Shown here: piece after piece, positions 8,442 to 21,867 of the stretch
Layout of the letters: every line of letters starts with the position of its first letter
Position numbering within the stretch: the stretch's first letter is position 1
Assembly: GCF_016863435.1 (NCBI RefSeq)
Contig: NZ_BOOW01000020.1
Location: 351,091-415,090, forward strand
Reading direction: 5' to 3'
From: Sinosporangium siamense
GTDB lineage: Bacteria > Actinomycetota > Actinomycetes > Streptosporangiales > Streptosporangiaceae
Length of the DNA: 64,000 nucleotides
Notes under the pieces: generated by a model
What the model was told of the DNA's origin: nothing
Databases searched by the model: none
What the model saw: the letters and a program-made list of their open reading frames with translations, nothing else
Translations under genes and position numbers: made by a program

Positions 8442-8547
8442 CCTTGGCACTCCTCCACTCACCCCTGCGAGAGGGCCGCACGACGACTCCACCACGGGTG
8501 GTACGGCTCACGCCCACGCGGGTGGATGCGAGCCGTACTCGCGCGGG

Positions 8548-9879
8548 TCAGCGGTTGTTGCTCGCGACCGCGTCCCTGAAGGACTCGCGCGGCCGGTGGA
8601 TCTCACCGAGCGAGATGGTCTCGCGGCGGAAGAAGAGCGCGAGGGTCCAGTCCACGACCACGCGGACCTTGCGGTTTAGCGTGGGCACCCGCGACAGATG
8701 GTATGTCCGGTGCATGAACCACGCAGGCAATCCGCGAAGCTTCACCCCGTAGACGTTGGCCACACCCTGGTGCAAGCCCAGCCCGGCGACCGAACCAACG
8801 TATTTGTGGCGGTATTCCACGAGCTCCTGCCCGTTGAGGTGGCGGACGATGTTGTCGGCGAGCACCTTGGCCTGGCGCACCGCGTGCTGGGCGTTGGGCG
8901 CGCAATATTGCCCGGGGTTGGTCACGTCGGGCACACCCGCCGCGTCGCCGGCGGCGAAGGCGCCGGTGGTGCCGGCCACGGTCAGGCGCGTCGTGGTCTT
9001 GACGCGGCCGCGCTCGTCGACGGGCAGGCCGCTGTCGGCCACGACCGTGCTCGGCTTGACGCCCGCGGTCCAGACGAGGGTGTCGGCCTCGAAGGTCGTG
9101 CCGTCCGAGAGGCGCACCTCGCCGCCGACGCAGGACTCGAGGCGGGTCTCCAGGCGCACGTCCATGCCGCGCTCACGCAGCTGGTCGAGGGTCCACTTGC
9201 CCATCTCGGGGCCGACCTCGGGCAGCACGCGGTTGGTGGCCTCGACCAGCACCCAGTGCAGGTCCGCGGGCGTGATCTTCCTGTAGTAGCGCGTGGAGTC
9301 CTTGGCCATGTCCTCAAGCTCGGCCAGGGCCTCGACGCCGGCGAAACCGGCGCCGACCACCACGAAGGTGAGGGCGCGGCGGCGCAGCTCGGGGTCGTCG
9401 GTGGACTCGGCGAGGTCCATCTGGTGCAGCACCCGGTTGCGCAGGCCGATCGCCTCGCCGATGGTCTTGAAGCCGATGCCGATGTCGGTCAGGCCGGGGA
9501 TGGGCAGGGTGCGTGAGACCGACCCGGCGGCCATCACGATGACGTCGTAGGAGAGGTCGCGCGGCTCGCCCTCGATGGGCTCGAAGGTGGCGGTCTTGGC
9601 GTCGTGGTCGACCTTGGTGATCTTGCCGTTGAGGATCCGCACGCGCGGGAGCACCCGGCGGAGCGGGGCGACGACGTGGCGGGGCGAGAGGTTGCCCGCG
9701 GCGGCCTCGGGCAGGAAGGGCTGATAGGTCATATAGGACTGCGGGTCGACGATCGTGATCTGCACACTTCCATCGCGCAGCTCCTTGCGCAGCCGCCGCT
9801 GGAGTCTCAATGCCGTGTAGAGGCCGACGTATCCGCCGCCGACGATGAGGATGTGATTACCGTTGCCGTTCACTGCCAT
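8548..9879 (-). CDS. ndh: Type II NADH dehydrogenase (NDH-2)
   Basis: A 443-residue FAD flavoprotein that passes electrons from NADH to menaquinone without proton pumping at the inner face of the membrane. The N-terminal HILIVGGGYVGLYTA is the FAD dinucleotide fold. The second GxGxxG (VVVGAGFAGVEALAELED) binds NADH, and TGAFAAGDAAGVPD is the second FAD motif. The C-terminal region LPAWFMHRTYHL with nearby basic residues fits the membrane-anchoring helices. ATG 9879 gives the usual N-terminus; ATGs at 9885 and 9909 are possible because no strong ribosome-binding site is seen. Confidence 0.9.
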   Translation of the reverse strand: MAVNGNGNHILIVGGGYVGLYTALRLQRRLRKELRDGSVQITIVDPQSYMTYQPFLPEAAAGNLSPRHVVAPLRRVLPRVRILNGKITKVDHDAKTATFEPIEGEPRDLSYDVIVMAAGSVSRTLPIPGLTDIGIGFKTIGEAIGLRNRVLHQMDLAESTDDPELRRRALTFVVVGAGFAGVEALAELEDMAKDSTRYYRKITPADLHWVLVEATNRVLPEVGPEMGKWTLDQLRERGMDVRLETRLESCVGGEVRLSDGTTFEADTLVWTAGVKPSTVVADSGLPVDERGRVKTTTRLTVAGTTGAFAAGDAAGVPDVTNPGQYCAPNAQHAVRQAKVLADNIVRHLNGQELVEYRHKYVGSVAGLGLHQGVANVYGVKLRGLPAWFMHRTYHLSRVPTLNRKVRVVVDWTLALFFRRETISLGEIHRPRESFRDAVASNNR

Positions 9880-10043
9880 GCCCATCCGTTGAAGTGCTTG
9901 TGAAAGCATTCACAAGCGTACGCGACGGTCGCCCATTGGCGCCAATCCGCCCCCCTATTAACTTCTGCAAAATTTATTCGAAACGGTAGGCAAGTCGGAC
10001 CTTTCACCCAGAAAGATCGCAGAACTTTCCTCTATGATCCGCT

Positions 10044-10838
10044 TCACATCGCAACATCCCTGGCCCTGGCGAAGATTGCATCCAACATGTGAGCTGTGAC
10101 ACGCCCGGTGAAGGTGTTCTGCTGGCTTGGGTGATAACACCCGATCAGCGTGAGCTCTTCCGCCCCCCGCGTGACCGCCACCTCCACCCCGTGCCCGAAC
10201 GGCGCCCGCCGCTGCGGCAGCTCGTATCCGACCTCCTTGAGCGCCCCCCATGCCGCCTGCCAGGCGAAAGACCCCAGTGCGACCACCACCTTGAGCCCTC
10301 CGGCGACAAGTGCGAGCTCCCGCAGGAGCCACGGCGCGCAGGTGGAACGCTCCTGCGGCAGGGGCTTGTTGGCCGGCGGCGCACAGCGCACGGCGGCCGC
10401 CACCCTGGCCCCGATCAGCCGCTGCCCGTCCCCCGCCCGCACGCTGGTGTCCTGGGCCGCGAGCCCCACCCGGTGCAAGGAGGCGAACAACCAGTCCCCA
10501 CTGCGATCTCCGGTGAAAATTCTCCCCGTACGGTTACCCCCATGTGCCGCCGGCGCCAGCCCCACCAGAAGAATGCGCGGATTTTCCTCCCCCCACCCCG
10601 GAACCGGCCGCCCCCAGTAGACCTCGTCGGCGAAGGCCCTCCGCTTGACGTCCGCGACCTCCTCCCGCCACTCCACCAGGCGGGGACACGCCCGGCACAC
10701 AGACTGCCGCGCGGTCAACTCCGCGAGAGTACGGCTGCCGCCGGCCAGCTCGGCCACCTCCCGCGCGTCGCGGGCGACGGGGGTGCTCGGCGAGGCGGGA
10801 TCCTCGGGCCAGCCGGTGCCCGGCAGTACATAGCTCAT
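10044..10838 (-). CDS. Uracil-DNA glycosylase, UdgB (family 5)
   Basis: A 264-residue DNA repair enzyme removing uracil and other deaminated bases. Four cysteines that ligate a [4Fe-4S] cluster are visible: Cys48 and Cys51 (CRAC), Cys152 (RCAPP) and Cys167 (STCAPW). The catalytic region [22 protein letters not shown] (from about residue 94) has the Ala-rich motif of family 5 rather than the Asp of family 4. The second motif [10 protein letters not shown] begins at His236. The frame extends to 10919, but family members begin near the SYVLPG segment, so ATG 10838 is preferred although its GGAGG is almost adjacent. Similar to M. tuberculosis Rv1259. Confidence 0.87.
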   Translation of the reverse strand: MSYVLPGTGWPEDPASPSTPVARDAREVAELAGGSRTLAELTARQSVCRACPRLVEWREEVADVKRRAFADEVYWGRPVPGWGEENPRILLVGLAPAAHGGNRTGRIFTGDRSGDWLFASLHRVGLAAQDTSVRAGDGQRLIGARVAAAVRCAPPANKPLPQERSTCAPWLLRELALVAGGLKVVVALGSFAWQAAWGALKEVGYELPQRRAPFGHGVEVAVTRGAEELTLIGCYHPSQQNTFTGRVTAHMLDAIFARARDVAM

Positions 10839-10973
10839 CCTCCGATCCTGCCAAGACCGGCCGGGGCCCACCAACGCGAAGATGGGCGGCGCCAGAAGGC
10901 ACCGCCCATCCCATGTCATGCGTGTCTATCCGTACTCACTTTCCCGCCGGGCACGGCCCGGGGTCAGGCGAGC

Positions 10974-12056
10974 TTAGCGAGGCGTCTCGCACTCCACCTT
11001 GGCGGTGGCGGCGTTCGACTCGACGTACTTCGGCGAGTGGATACGCAGCTTGCGCCACACGTTGGAGCTCGTGCTCACCGGCTCGTCGGCGACGCTCTTG
11101 GTGCTCGAGCCCCAGCCGGAGAAGTCCAGCTCGCGAATCGGACCGGTGTAGTTCTCGCCGATCCACTGGTAGGAGACCTTGCCGGAGCCGTTGTGCGTGA
11201 TGCTGCCGGTGAAGGTGCGGGTCGCCGGGCAGGAGCCCTTGTAGTCGGCGGGGGCGCTCACGCTGGCCGACACGTCGTTGGACGAACCCTCACACTTGAC
11301 CGAGTAGTACTCGCGGTCGGAGACGACCCGCTTGTAGTGCGGGTGGTCGACCTCAAGCGAGACCCAGCCCCTGTCGCTGGCGGACGGCTTGAAGGAGTAC
11401 TGCAGCTTGGTCCACTCGTCCGCGCGGGCCGAGCCCGAGTCGACGACGTCGCCGTTCTTGAGCCAGCGGTACGTGACCCACTCGGTCCCGCCGTACACCC
11501 GGACGGTGCCGGTGAAACCGATCTTGGGCTGGGTCGGAGTACACGGACCGGAGTAGCCACCCTGGTCGGCGGACAGGCTGACCTCGACGCGGTCCTTACC
11601 GTAATCCGGGTCGTCCGCCTCACAGGTCACGCTGTAGTACCCCCGCTTGGAGGTCACCTTGCGCGGCGCCACGACCTGCAGGGCATACCAGCCCTCGGAG
11701 TCCCCGGTGAACTTGGCGGTCTTGCGGAGGGTGTAGGACTTGGTGGTGCCCTTGCCCCTCGCGGTGAACGAACGCACGGCGCTCTTGCTGCCGTCGTCGT
11801 AGATCCAGCGGTACTGGACCTTGGCCTTGCCCTTCAGCTTGAGCTTGACCGTTGAGGAGAAGGTGACCTTCTTAGGGCACTCGCCCTCGTAATTCCTGGG
11901 AGATGCTTTCGGCGTGCCCACCTTGACGATGGGCTTGCTCTTGGCACTTGCGCTCGCCGCGGCTGCGGGGGCGGAGAGCACACCGGCGACCATGGACGCA
12001 GCCATGGTCACACCTGCACCAAGGGCGAATACACGCCGCAGTGCTGAGGACTTCAT
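10974..12056 (-). CDS. Secreted protein with three Ig-like repeats
   Basis: A 360-residue protein not assignable to a named family. Residues 1-34 are a Sec-type signal peptide ending in APAAAA. The mature part has three repeats of 80-95 residues, starting near 58, 162 and 259. Each repeat opens with a Cys (GECP, GPCT, GSCP), has F..T/G..V followed by YRW or YQW, and closes with Y-S-V-x-C or VEC, so each repeat has a Cys pair. This resembles a beta-sandwich adhesin or envelope protein. ATG 12056 has an AGGGGA site upstream. It is transcribed alone and preceded by a leader of more than 100 bases. Confidence 0.7.
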   Translation of the reverse strand: MKSSALRRVFALGAGVTMAASMVAGVLSAPAAAASASAKSKPIVKVGTPKASPRNYEGECPKKVTFSSTVKLKLKGKAKVQYRWIYDDGSKSAVRSFTARGKGTTKSYTLRKTAKFTGDSEGWYALQVVAPRKVTSKRGYYSVTCEADDPDYGKDRVEVSLSADQGGYSGPCTPTQPKIGFTGTVRVYGGTEWVTYRWLKNGDVVDSGSARADEWTKLQYSFKPSASDRGWVSLEVDHPHYKRVVSDREYYSVKCEGSSNDVSASVSAPADYKGSCPATRTFTGSITHNGSGKVSYQWIGENYTGPIRELDFSGWGSSTKSVADEPVSTSSNVWRKLRIHSPKYVESNAATAKVECETPR

Positions 12057-12222
12057 GTAATCCCCTGTTCCGTGAGGTAACTGCTTCGAGACGGTTGCCG
12101 CCCCAGCACTGCTGTGCCGGGCCCCACGGCAAAGCCTCACTTAAAGCGTCATTACCTAAGCACGGAAGGGGTTTAATGATCAATACTCACACATGGCGAC
12201 AAAGTTCCCATATCGTGACATT
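12057..12222 (-). promoter_or_regulatory. Leader and promoter area of the secreted repeat protein
   Basis: The spacer contains an AT-rich patch (TATTGATCATTAAA on the minus strand near 12171-12187) suited to a -10 region. This is followed by a leader in which AGGTAA and GTGAGG can pair with the later TTACCTCAC just before the ribosome-binding site. The leader may be structured. I do not recognise a known riboswitch class. Confidence 0.3.
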
Positions 12223-13152
12223 TCACCCAAGGGACCAGGCGATCCCGTCGAGAATGTCATGCTCACTCACCACGACCCGGTCAAACCCAAACCTGGTCAC
12301 GATTTGATTAAGAATCATGGCTCCGGCGCCGATGACATCGACCCGGCCGGGGTGCATGACGGAGATCGCGGCCCTCTCCGCGTGTGTCATCGCGATCAGC
12401 CGCTCGGTGACCTCGCGCACCTCGCCCGCCGAGATCACAGCGTGGTGCAGCCGCTCGGCGTCGTATTCCTGCAGCTCAAGGGCGATGCCCGCCACTGTGG
12501 TGACCGATCCGGCGAGCCCGACCAGCGTGCGCGCCTCCCCCACCGGCACATGCGCGGCGACCTGGTCGAGCGCCGCGTCAATGTCCGCGGCCACCGCCGC
12601 CACGGCCTCCGCCGGCGGCGGGTCACCCGCGGCCTTCAGGTGGCGCTCGGTCAGCCGCACACACCCGATGTCCACCGACAACGCGCCGTCCACGTCGCCT
12701 GCCCCCACGACGAACTCCGTGGACCCGCCGCCGATGTCCACCACGAGGTACGGCGAAGGCGCGGGAACCCCGGCCGCGACCAGATCTTTCGTGGCCCCGA
12801 CGAAGGACAGCCGTGCCTCCTCGGCCCCGGTGACAACCTCGGGCTCCACCCCGAAGATCTCCTTGACCCCCGCGACGAACTCGTCGCGGTTGGCGGCGTC
12901 GCGGGTCGCGCTGGTGGCGACCACACGCACGGCTTCCGCGTCGTGCTGGGCGATCACCTTGGCGTAGTCGCGCATCGCGGTGAACGTGCGGTCAAGCGCC
13001 TCGGCGGCCAGGCGGCCGGTGCGGTCGACGCCCTGGCCGAGCCGTACGATCTCCATGCGCCGGGAGAGCTCGGTCAGGCCGTCACCCTCGATGTCCGCCA
13101 CCAGCAAGCGCACCGAGTTGGTGCCGCAGTCGATCGCCGCCACGCGCTTCAC
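12223..13152 (-). CDS. ppx: Exopolyphosphatase / guanosine pentaphosphatase (Ppx/GppA family)
   Basis: A 309-residue member of the ASKHA phosphatase group that hydrolyses polyphosphate and/or pppGpp. The N-terminal AAIDCGTNSVRLLVAD is the first phosphate loop and VVDIGGGSTEFVV the second. The length (about 310) matches the short actinobacterial Ppx proteins (Rv1026 type). GTG 13152 is chosen because GGAGG lies seven bases upstream; the frame is open farther 5' over the end of the DUF501 gene area. It is the last gene of the DivIC-DUF501-ppx unit. Whether pppGpp or polyphosphate is the main substrate cannot be told. Confidence 0.9.
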   Translation of the reverse strand: MKRVAAIDCGTNSVRLLVADIEGDGLTELSRRMEIVRLGQGVDRTGRLAAEALDRTFTAMRDYAKVIAQHDAEAVRVVATSATRDAANRDEFVAGVKEIFGVEPEVVTGAEEARLSFVGATKDLVAAGVPAPSPYLVVDIGGGSTEFVVGAGDVDGALSVDIGCVRLTERHLKAAGDPPPAEAVAAVAADIDAALDQVAAHVPVGEARTLVGLAGSVTTVAGIALELQEYDAERLHHAVISAGEVREVTERLIAMTHAERAAISVMHPGRVDVIGAGAMILNQIVTRFGFDRVVVSEHDILDGIAWSLG

Positions 13153-13193
13153 GTTGTCGCCTCCAGGCTTCGTCGTCTGTCTCAAGCTCCTCT

Positions 13194-13718
13194 TCAAGAG
13201 GAGGGGCCGGGCTCGGATTCGGTGTCGGCGGACACGCACGGGCCGTCCGCCCACCACTCCGGCAGCAGGTCGAGCGCTTCCCGCCCGAACGGGTTGACGC
13301 CCGGCACCGCGAGCTCGTGCCCGACCAGCGCGTGCAGGCACTTGACCCGGGTGGGCATGCCTCCGGTGCTCTGCATGTCGCGGGGCAGCGGCTCGACGCC
13401 CTCAAGGGCGGCGGCCTTGTCCCTGCGGGCGATGTAGTCGTCGTGGGCGGCCTGATAGGCCGCGGCCAGCTCGGGGTCGCCGGCGATGCGCTCCTGCATC
13501 TCCCGCATCAGGCCCGATCCTTCGAGGGTGCCGATGGCGGAGGCGGCCTTGGGACAGGTGAGGTAGTAGAGCGTGGGGAACGGCGATCCGTCGGGCAGCC
13601 GGGGCGAGGTCTCGACCACGTCGGGCAGCCCGCAGGGGCAACGATGGGCGACCGCCCGCAGCCCGCGCGGCGGCCGGCCGAGCTGCCGCTCGACCGCTGT
13701 CACGTCCTTGCTATCCAC
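13194..13718 (-). CDS. DUF501 domain protein
   Basis: A 174-residue protein of the DUF501 family, conserved in actinobacteria next to divIC and ppx. Features visible are GRPPRGLRAVAHRCPCGLP with a CPCG cysteine pair, the FPTLYYLTCP segment and a conserved STGGMPTRVKCLHALVGHELA stretch followed by NPFGREAL. Function is not known; His and Cys conservation suggests metal binding or catalysis. GTG 13718 overlaps the stop of the DivIC-like gene by eight bases and is preceded by GAAGG, implying translational coupling. Confidence 0.85.
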   Translation of the reverse strand: MDSKDVTAVERQLGRPPRGLRAVAHRCPCGLPDVVETSPRLPDGSPFPTLYYLTCPKAASAIGTLEGSGLMREMQERIAGDPELAAAYQAAHDDYIARRDKAAALEGVEPLPRDMQSTGGMPTRVKCLHALVGHELAVPGVNPFGREALDLLPEWWADGPCVSADTESEPGPSS

Positions 13719-14139
13719 TTCCACCTTCGGACTCTCCGGTTTGAGCTTTGCGGCCTGTGCCCTTGTCGGCCGCCTCGATCGACTCCCACAGCGTTTGATA
13801 CCACGGCGCCTTCTCGATCTCGCGCACCTGACCGGCTCCGGCCGGTCCCGGCCGCGCGCCGTCGTCGCGGACGACGTAGCACTTCTCCGGCGCGGGCCCG
13901 CAATAATGCAGCCTGCGCCTGGCCTCGCGCTTGAGGTAGCTCGGGTCCTGCAACTGCAGGTTGCGCCGCTCATGGGTGTTGAGCTCGCTGAGGGCGTCGT
14001 TCCGCTGCTGCTGGAGCTCGGCGATCTGCCGCCTTTGGGCGATGTATTCGCGCACAGGATAGGCCAGGCTCATCGCGATGGCGCAGACCACCAGGGCCAG
14101 CACCGCGGCCCGGCCGGTCAACTGCGGTCGCTTGCTCAT
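13711..14139 (-). CDS. FtsB/DivIC-family septum formation initiator
   Basis: A 142-residue bitopic membrane protein of the divisome. Residues 9-27 form one transmembrane helix, followed by a coiled coil (REYIAQRRQIAELQQQRNDAL and on to about 60). The conserved DPSYLKREARRRLHYCGPAPEKCYVV contains the DP and ARxRL signature of FtsB/DivIC. It would bind FtsL and FtsQ at the septum. Gene order eno, divIC, DUF501, ppx matches mycobacteria. ATG 14139 follows a GGAG-like site, and promoter-like tandem repeats lie about 120 bases upstream. Confidence 0.85.
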   Translation of the reverse strand: MSKRPQLTGRAAVLALVVCAIAMSLAYPVREYIAQRRQIAELQQQRNDALSELNTHERRNLQLQDPSYLKREARRRLHYCGPAPEKCYVVRDDGARPGPAGAGQVREIEKAPWYQTLWESIEAADKGTGRKAQTGESEGGSG

Positions 14140-14254
14140 GGCTCCGGTGCCCCCTCACAGCCGCCGCCGTCCCGGGGGAGCGGTGCTCCCCCGAGGGCGT
14201 GTATGTCTACGGCGAAGCCGTGCGGACCCCTGGCACGCGGCCAGATGCCGCACT

Positions 14255-14288
14255 CCTCCCCATATAAGACGCCTCCCCATATAAGACG
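14255..14288 (-). repeat. Two tandem 17-bp units resembling a promoter element
   Basis: Two perfect, directly adjacent copies of a 17-bp unit (CGTCTTATATGGGGAGG on the minus strand). Each holds a TTATAT hexamer similar to a -10 box and a GGGGAGG that looks like a ribosome-binding site. They lie 116-149 bases upstream of the DivIC-like gene start and on its strand, so they may be a duplicated promoter. Confidence 0.6.
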
Positions 14289-14405
14289 CCGAACCACATC
14301 CCACCTTCAAGGCGACTCGCGCAGCGCACCCCAATCGATCGGGATCCAACCACGCGAGCACCTTGGGCCGGGCCGGGCCGGGGACGGCGACCGGCGCTGC
14401 CGCGG

Positions 14406-15749
<1,344 letters not shown>

Positions 15750-15817
15750 CTATCGGCCTTCGGTGGCACGTCGATCGGCGGACCACGGCCCTCCCCCGCG
15801 GAGCGGGAGGAGCTGCC

Positions 15818-16777
15818 TCAACCCGCTTCGGGCTCCCCCGACTCCCACTCGCGCACCCGCTCGCGATAGACGCGGGCGGCGGCGCGCAGCTCGGTTTCTG
15901 GGTCGAGTCCGGCGGCTCGCGCACGGCGTACAAGCTCGAAAAGCTCATGGCCGAGGCCGTGGGCGACATCCTGCGCCAGAGCTGCGGGCGCCCCCGCGCG
16001 CTCGGCGCGGCCAAGCATCTGGGCGGCGAGCGACAGGGCCGGCTGACCGGCCGGAACACCGTCGAGCACTGAGCCGCGCCCCTTGGCGGCCCGCTCGGCG
16101 GCCTTGATCGCGTCCCAGTTGGCGGCGACCTCATCGGCGCCGGACACGCTGACCGAGCCGAACACGTGCGGGTGGCGGCGTCTCAGCTTGGCCACGATGA
16201 CGTCGGCCACGTCGTCGAGGTCGAACCCGTCGTCGCGCTCCGCGGCGACCCGGGCGTGGAAGACCACCTGGAACATCAGGTCGCCGAGCTCCTCGCGCAG
16301 CTCGGCCTCGTCGCCGCCCTCGATCGTCTCCAGCACCTCATATGCCTCCTCGACGAGGTATGGCACAAGCGAGGCGTGCGTCTGCTTCGCATCCCAGGGA
16401 CACTCCCGCCGCAGCCGGTCCATCACCCCGACGAGGTCGAGCATCCGCGCCCCCGGAAGGTCGTAGGAGCCCGGCAGCATCTCGATCGCCGGCGGATCGT
16501 CCATGGCGAGGGCCGCGTGCCCGACGGCGCGCATCAGGTCCTCCTCGCCCTCAGGCATGGCCAGCCAGACGACCTCGCCCGCGGCGGCCTCACCGAGCAG
16601 GGCCGCCGGGCGCGGCTCGACGACCTCGACCTCGACACCGGCCTCCGCGAGGTAGGGCAGGAGCGGATGGTCGCCCGAGCCGGTGAGCACCCGGCCCGAG
16701 CGCAGCACGCTCCACGCCCGGTGGCTGAGCAGCCCGGGGGCCACCCGGGGCGAGGTTGTGACGACGATCAGGGACAT
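15818..16777 (-). CDS. mazG: MazG family nucleoside triphosphate pyrophosphohydrolase
   Basis: A 319-residue house-cleaning enzyme hydrolysing (d)NTPs to monophosphates. The MazG core spans about 115-215 with CPWDAKQTHASLVPYLVEEAYEV, the ExxE motif in REELGDLMFQVVFHA and the later helix with DDVADVIVAKLRRRHPHVFG. The N-terminal 100 residues are an extra domain also seen in mycobacterial MazG (Rv1021). The C-terminal MazG-like half is shorter and less conserved. It lies 3 bases after the SurA-type lipoprotein gene, so both are in one operon. Confidence 0.92.
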   Translation of the reverse strand: MSLIVVTTSPRVAPGLLSHRAWSVLRSGRVLTGSGDHPLLPYLAEAGVEVEVVEPRPAALLGEAAAGEVVWLAMPEGEEDLMRAVGHAALAMDDPPAIEMLPGSYDLPGARMLDLVGVMDRLRRECPWDAKQTHASLVPYLVEEAYEVLETIEGGDEAELREELGDLMFQVVFHARVAAERDDGFDLDDVADVIVAKLRRRHPHVFGSVSVSGADEVAANWDAIKAAERAAKGRGSVLDGVPAGQPALSLAAQMLGRAERAGAPAALAQDVAHGLGHELFELVRRARAAGLDPETELRAAARVYRERVREWESGEPEAG

Positions 16778-16780
16778 GGA

Positions 16781-17359
16781 TCAGGACTTCGGCTGGGGCG
16801 CGACGCTGAAGCGGCCGGCGTCGACGAAACCGCGCTGCGGGTCCAGGGTGCCGAAACGCGGGTTGAACGTGATCTTGACTGCCTCAAGGTCCTTGGCGAC
16901 CTGGGCCTGGCCCTTCTGGAGTGCGGCCTCGTCGGTGCCTCCGCCGTATTTCGCGAGTAGCTTGTTGGCGCCGAGGGAGATCTCGACGAAACGCCTGTTC
17001 TCCGAGGGCGGCACCACACGCTGGAGCAGCACCTGCTCGACCTGCTGCGGGCCACCCTGCGCGCCGATGAAGGCGTCGATCTCGCCGGGCGTCACCGAGA
17101 CGCCGGCCTTCTTGAGCACCTGGGAGAACTGGCTCATCTGCGCGAGCTGCAGCAGGACGCCGTCCTTGACCGAGGGGACCTGGGGCTGTTGCGCGGCCTT
17201 GGCGGCGGCGGCCTCGAACTCGGTGACCTTGTCCGTCAGCTCGTTCATCGAGACGCGCTGGTCACCCACGATCACGGCGGCGCCGGCCTGCACCGGAGCG
17301 CAGCCCGCAACCGCCAGCCCGGCCAGCGCGGCCCCCAGAGCGATTCGCATCGACTTCAC
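16781..17359 (-). CDS. SurA N-terminal-like lipoprotein
   Basis: A 192-residue secreted lipoprotein with lipobox LAVAGC (Cys20). The mature part resembles the helical SurA/trigger-factor chaperone region: VIVGDQRVSMNELTDKVTEFE and AGVSVTPGEIDAFIGAQGG. The prolyl isomerase domain is missing. It corresponds in position to LpqU-area lipoproteins beside mazG, though similarity to that protein was not established. GTG 17359 has GGAAGGG seven bases upstream. Located between mfd and mazG and probably co-transcribed with both. A role in folding secreted proteins is inference. Confidence 0.72.
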   Translation of the reverse strand: MKSMRIALGAALAGLAVAGCAPVQAGAAVIVGDQRVSMNELTDKVTEFEAAAAKAAQQPQVPSVKDGVLLQLAQMSQFSQVLKKAGVSVTPGEIDAFIGAQGGPQQVEQVLLQRVVPPSENRRFVEISLGANKLLAKYGGGTDEAALQKGQAQVAKDLEAVKITFNPRFGTLDPQRGFVDAGRFSVAPQPKS

Positions 17360-17385
17360 TAACGTTCCCTTCCGATCAAGGCGGT

Positions 17386-20907
<3,522 letters not shown>

Positions 20908-21066
20908 TTTGAAACGCCCACAGCCCCACGACGGCGACAACGAAGACCCCGGAACACGAACATCGCCGGGGTACTCCCCAAGGCTACTTGCACCAGAGCC
21001 CTCCCTCGCGAGGACCCATGCGCGATATCCACTACCGATCGCGCATGTCTGACTACGCTGGGTCAC

Positions 21067-21795
21067 ATGTCTGAGGTTTGGTCGATCGCCGCCAAAGGCG
21101 AAATTTTCCGGCAGCGCTTGCGCGAACACCGCACAGAGCAGCTAGGCAGACGGCTCGACATCCTCGTGGCCGGGCTGGGCGGGCACGGACAATCCCTCTC
21201 CGAGCGCGCCGAAGACCGCGTGAGCGGCGTCGACGAGGACCACCCTCCCCTGCGGGAGCGGATCGCCGCCGACGAGAACCTGGCGCACTGGGCCCTCGGC
21301 GACCTGCGCTCAGTGCCTATCCCGCCGCGCTCGTTCGACATCGTGCACGCGGCCTTCCTGCTAGAGCGCATCCACCACACCGAACTGGTCCTCGACCGCA
21401 TACTGAACGGCTTGCGCCCGGGAGGCCTGATCTTCGTGCGCATGCGCGACCGCGACTCGGCCTACGGGTTCTGCGCCCGGGTCGCGCCCTTCTGGCTGCG
21501 GCGGCTGCTGTGGCCGAGGTTCGCGCCCAAGGGGGCGGTGGGGCCGCTGCCGGCGGTCTACGAGCCGATCACCGCCCGTGAGGGCATGCGCACCTACTGC
21601 CTGACCCGCGGCCTGCTGGTCACCGACGAACTCACCGCCGTCGGCGGCCCCGCCCTGCACGGCAGGCGGGCCGGCACCGCGCGGGCCATGTGCCTGCTGG
21701 CGCATAAGTTGTCACGGGGGCGGCTCTCGCTCGAACATGACGAGATCGTGATGGTGATCCGCAAACCGCAAGACCACTTCGCCCGTCTCATCTGA
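21067..21795 (+). CDS. SAM-dependent methyltransferase-like protein
   Basis: A 242-residue protein resembling class I methyltransferases. LDILVAGLGGHGQSL near residue 29 matches the nucleotide-binding loop. LGDLRSVPIPPRSFDIVHAAFLLERIHHTELVLDRI corresponds to motifs II-IV, and LRPGGLIFVRM to the post-motif helix and strand. Substrate unknown. ATG 21067 has no Shine-Dalgarno site, and a TACGCT hexamer lies 9 bases upstream, so a leaderless transcript is plausible. It is divergent from mfd and lies just before the PAPS/polysaccharide locus. It may be the end of the housekeeping block or part of that locus. Confidence 0.68.
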   Translation: MSEVWSIAAKGEIFRQRLREHRTEQLGRRLDILVAGLGGHGQSLSERAEDRVSGVDEDHPPLRERIAADENLAHWALGDLRSVPIPPRSFDIVHAAFLLERIHHTELVLDRILNGLRPGGLIFVRMRDRDSAYGFCARVAPFWLRRLLWPRFAPKGAVGPLPAVYEPITAREGMRTYCLTRGLLVTDELTAVGGPALHGRRAGTARAMCLLAHKLSRGRLSLEHDEIVMVIRKPQDHFARLI

Positions 21796-21835
21796 GATGG
21801 CACATGCGGGCTTAAATCACCGCCCCACCCTCATG

Positions 21836-21860
21836 TAAAGTGGCATATCCGACTTAGTCG
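21836..21860 (+). promoter_or_regulatory. Putative promoter and palindromic operator of cysC
   Basis: A TAAAGT hexamer near 21836 can be a -10 box. It is followed by a perfect palindrome CGACT-T-AGTCG (21850-21860), ending 7 bases before the cysC start. The position just downstream of the expected transcription start suits a repressor site. The regulator is unknown. Confidence 0.35.
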
Positions 21861-21867
21861 ATCGGAA

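Noticed and set aside
12057..12222. c-di-AMP (ydaO) riboswitch before a secreted envelope protein
   Set aside because: The conserved GGGG and other core segments of that riboswitch were not found by eye; only generic complementarity is visible.
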